A stretch of 7,748 nt of DNA. It comes from Acidimicrobiia bacterium. GTDB lineage: Bacteria > Actinomycetota > Acidimicrobiia > Spongiisociales > UBA5794. How positions within the stretch are numbered: position 1 is the stretch's first letter; each line of letters opens with the position of its first letter. Below the pieces are notes generated by a model. The model was not told where the DNA came from. It was given only the letters and a program-made list of their open reading frames with translations, and ran no database searches. The stretch covers positions 1 to 7,748 of the forward strand of contig JABDIW010000064.1 in the NCBI GenBank assembly GCA_013003515.1. Reading direction: 5' to 3'. Shown here one piece after another: positions 6,090 to 7,748 of the stretch. Position numbers and translations under genes: made by a program.

Positions 6090-6407
6090 AGCCACGACCT
6101 CTGTCACGCCTGGCACCCGGTCGGTGAGGATCCGCTCGATCCCGGCCGTCAGCGTCATCGTCGACATCGGGCAGCCCCCGCACGCCCCAACGAGCTGAAG
6201 CGTCACTCGCCCGTTGTCGGCCGACAGCAACACGAGATCGCCACCGTCGGTCTGGAGAGCGGGACGGATGTACTCGAGTGTCTCGTCGAGGACATCCATG
6301 TCGATGGGCTCGGCGGACGCGTCTTCCTGAGCCGGCTCAGGCTGTGCCTGGAGCGTCGGCAGGTTGAGAGAAACGGTGGGCTTGGTGTCGTCAGACATGG
6401 GTTTCAT
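6084..6407 (-). CDS. Nfu-type iron-sulfur cluster scaffold (NifU C-terminal domain)
   Basis: A 107-residue cytoplasmic protein built on one NifU-like C-terminal domain, which carries or hands over [4Fe-4S] clusters to target enzymes. The domain runs from about 36 to 107: helix MDVLDETLEYIRPALQTDGG, strands LVLLSADNGRVTLQLVG, then ACGGCP with cluster cysteines Cys76 and Cys79, and the helix MTLTAGIERILTDRVPGV. Residues 1-35 are acidic and proline-rich, probably a flexible tail. It lacks the degenerate A-type domain of E. coli NfuA. Starts at 6407 and 6398 are both possible; neither has a Shine-Dalgarno. The gene begins 20 bases after the stop of the upstream nucleotidyltransferase-fold gene on the same strand, so co-transcription is likely. 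No other iron-sulfur assembly gene is nearby. Confidence 0.92.
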   Translation of the reverse strand: MKPMSDDTKPTVSLNLPTLQAQPEPAQEDASAEPIDMDVLDETLEYIRPALQTDGGDLVLLSADNGRVTLQLVGACGGCPMSTMTLTAGIERILTDRVPGVTEVVAL

Positions 6408-6427
6408 TCAACCGCGCCGGAGGACTG

Positions 6428-6970
6428 CTATTCCGAGGCGGTGACGCCAGTGTAGAGAGGGGTGATGCCCAACCGGGTCCCGGCGGCGGCGATGTCTGCC
6501 GGGTCGAGGAGAGCGGCGAGAAGGTCGGCCTTGTTCGACCCCATCGCCTGGTAGACGTACACCCACTCGGCAGGATCGGCGAGGCTGACCCGAGTCTCCG
6601 CGACCGCGATCTGAAGCGGTGAGACCGGCGTCAGGTCGACCCGATGACCATCGACATCGATGGCCGGTCCGCCGATCACGTCGATGGGGACCCCGGACAC
6701 CCGTCCCCGCAGCCACCAGGCATTGCGCCACACCGGTCCGCCGGTCTCCATCTCCTCCACATCGTCGAGGGCAGAACGCATCACCTCGAGCGCTCCCGAG
6801 TGGCACGTGAGATCGATGTCGGCAGGCTCAACGTCCCCACCGAGCAAGGCGACCATCGTGCTACCCGCCACCCCGGCGGTCACTCCGGCCGATGCGAGAC
6901 GCTCAGCCAGTGCTCCCAGCACGCCGGCAATTCGTTCCAAACGATGACCTTCAGGCCGTTCACGAGACAT
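6428..6970 (-). CDS. Nucleotidyltransferase-fold protein of unknown role
   Basis: A 180-residue protein whose core resembles the DNA polymerase beta nucleotidyltransferase superfamily: GVAGSTMVALLGG with Gly36-Ser37, then DIDL with Asp51 and Asp53, and a third acidic residue, Asp97, on the strand VPIDVIGG. These are the spacing and residues of the metal-binding triad, so the active site looks intact. A helical tail (~115-165) follows, including SNKADLLAALLDPADI. The specific family is not recognised; it could modify a nucleotide, an RNA, a protein or a small molecule. No HEPN or other toxin-antitoxin partner is beside it. The ATG at 6970 is chosen because a TATCAT box ends six bases before it, the leaderless arrangement; a longer in-frame start at 7048 would run into the divergent kinase gene. 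It shares its strand with the Nfu gene 20 bases downstream. Confidence 0.72.
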   Translation of the reverse strand: MSRERPEGHRLERIAGVLGALAERLASAGVTAGVAGSTMVALLGGDVEPADIDLTCHSGALEVMRSALDDVEEMETGGPVWRNAWWLRGRVSGVPIDVIGGPAIDVDGHRVDLTPVSPLQIAVAETRVSLADPAEWVYVYQAMGSNKADLLAALLDPADIAAAGTRLGITPLYTGVTASE

Positions 6971-6976
6971 CAGCCG

Positions 6977-6982
6977 ATGATA
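6977..6982 (-). promoter_or_regulatory. Candidate -10 box for a leaderless nucleotidyltransferase gene
   Basis: TATCAT on the minus strand, a strong TANNNT match, is followed by exactly six bases before the ATG at 6970, so transcription would begin at or next to the start codon. No Shine-Dalgarno precedes the gene. The spacing is the same as in front of the SRPBCC gene. Confidence 0.5.
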
Positions 6983-6998
6983 TGCCCACACGCACCTC

Positions 6999-7004
6999 AA
7001 GGAG
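6999..7004 (+). promoter_or_regulatory. Ribosome-binding site setting the histidine kinase start
   Basis: AAGGAG lies nine bases before the ATG at 7014 and favours it over the in-frame ATGs at 7026 and 7032. No convincing promoter was found in the 43-base divergent gap. Confidence 0.6.
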
Positions 7005-7013
7005 CCCGCATCA

Positions 7014-7748
7014 ATGGCCGATCCAATGGGTATGGCGCGTTCTCGCACCTCCTTTCACGTAGCGAGATGGGCGATCGGTGGAGCCCTGTTCGGGATCCTG
7101 TTCGTGCTGGCTGCCTGGTGGGTGGCAGTCGCGACGAACGGAACGCTGACGTTCGACGAGTTGCACCGCGCGATGCCCGTGATGTTCATCGTCGACCTCG
7201 CTCCGAGCGTTCTTGGCATCGCCGGCGCCCTGGTGGGGGTTCTCTACCACCGGTTGCATCGAGCTCAGGCCCGTACTCAGGCGCTCGCCGAGGAGATCGC
7301 TGCCACGTGGACTGCAGACCTGCAACGAGCCAATGGGGAACTCGCCCAAGCCATGGACCAGCAGCAGCGTCTCTACTCGGCGGTCTCCCATGAGCTGCGC
7401 ACACCCCTCACGTCCATCGTCGGGTACACACAGCTCGTCGAGACGATCGACGTTGCACCGGTTGAGGCGTCCGAATACGTCCATGAGATCTACCAGGCGT
7501 CGAGCTTCCTCCTCCAGATGGTCAACGAACTGCTCGAGGTCGCCAAGCTCTCGAGGACCGGTTTGACCGTTGCGTTGGAGGACATCGATTGCTGTGCGGT
7601 CGTCGAGAATGTCACCGGGCTCCTCCGCCCGCTCGCAGACGCCTCTGACCTCACACTCGTGGCCAGTGACTCGGCCGGGCTGCGCTGTCGCGCCGACACG
7701 GTGAGGCTCCGCCAGACTCTCACCAACCTGATCGCGAACGCCATCAAG
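7014..7748 (+). CDS. Membrane sensor histidine kinase, 3' end cut off
   Basis: The first 245 residues of a two-component sensor kinase; the frame stays open to the window edge. Two hydrophobic helices, ~17-40 and ~55-78, flank an external loop of only ~15 residues, too short for a classical periplasmic sensor domain. A helical linker (~82-118, rich in Ala, Gln and Glu) leads into the dimerisation/phosphoacceptor domain with H-box VSHELRTPLTSI, His126 being the phosphorylation site. The ATPase domain begins near 190 and reaches its N-box NLIANAIK (238-245) exactly at the edge; the G-boxes are therefore outside. With so small a sensor it may read membrane state or an intracellular cue, or act with a partner. 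The cognate response regulator is not in the window and may lie downstream. The start at 7014 is supported by AAGGAG nine bases upstream. Confidence 0.92.
   Translation, partial: MADPMGMARSRTSFHVARWAIGGALFGILFVLAAWWVAVATNGTLTFDELHRAMPVMFIVDLAPSVLGIAGALVGVLYHRLHRAQARTQALAEEIAATWTADLQRANGELAQAMDQQQRLYSAVSHELRTPLTSIVGYTQLVETIDVAPVEASEYVHEIYQASSFLLQMVNELLEVAKLSRTGLTVALEDIDCCAVVENVTGLLRPLADASDLTLVASDSAGLRCRADTVRLRQTLTNLIANAIK

Noticed and set aside
6428..6970. Toxin-antitoxin module (MNT-HEPN type)
   Set aside because: Only the nucleotidyltransferase-like half is present. The neighbours are an iron-sulfur scaffold gene and a divergent histidine kinase gene.
1..7748. RNA genes, CRISPR repeats, insertion sequences, attachment sites, phage or defence genes
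   Set aside because: No tRNA-like cloverleaf, regularly spaced repeat, transposase, integrase or direct-repeat boundary was seen. Gaps are all under 100 bases and composition looks uniform.

Overview
The window is a compact, high-GC stretch of bacterial chromosome. About 96% is coding and no intergenic gap exceeds 100 bases. High GC, TANNNT-type -10 boxes directly in front of start codons (leaderless style) and the gene repertoire suggest an actinobacterium, possibly from an environmental lineage such as Acidimicrobiia. The phylum is an inference and the class a guess. There are no RNA genes, insertion sequences, CRISPR arrays or phage genes, and composition looks even throughout.

Layout. 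Bases 1-2396 hold the 3' part of a zinc alcohol dehydrogenase (+), a membrane-anchored alpha/beta hydrolase (-) that meets it tail to tail, and a small SRPBCC-fold protein (+) divergent from the hydrolase. Bases 2383-5502 hold a probable three-gene minus-strand operon. Its first gene is a tyrosine phenol-lyase, followed by the MeaB GTPase that protects B12-dependent acyl-CoA mutases, then an enoyl-CoA hydratase. Divergent from the operon, across 96 bases, is an Lrp/AsnC-family regulator (+). The shared gap holds two overlapping promoters and a good inverted repeat, so it looks like a local switch. Bases 6061-6089 carry a palindrome that contains the stop codons of two convergent genes. Bases 6084-6970 hold an Nfu-type iron-sulfur scaffold and, upstream of it, an orphan nucleotidyltransferase-fold protein (both -). 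From 7014 a two-helix membrane sensor histidine kinase (+) runs off the window end.

How they work together. The most coherent unit is the regulator plus the tyrosine phenol-lyase operon. The lyase would split tyrosine into phenol, pyruvate and ammonia, and the regulator probably senses an amino acid. MeaB and the hydratase belong to acyl-CoA metabolism, and their co-transcription with the lyase is suggestive but unexplained. The other genes look like ordinary housekeeping or accessory genes with no visible shared pathway. No wholly new system is evident; the most interesting parts are the lyase with its private regulator and operator, the convergent-stop palindrome and the orphan nucleotidyltransferase.
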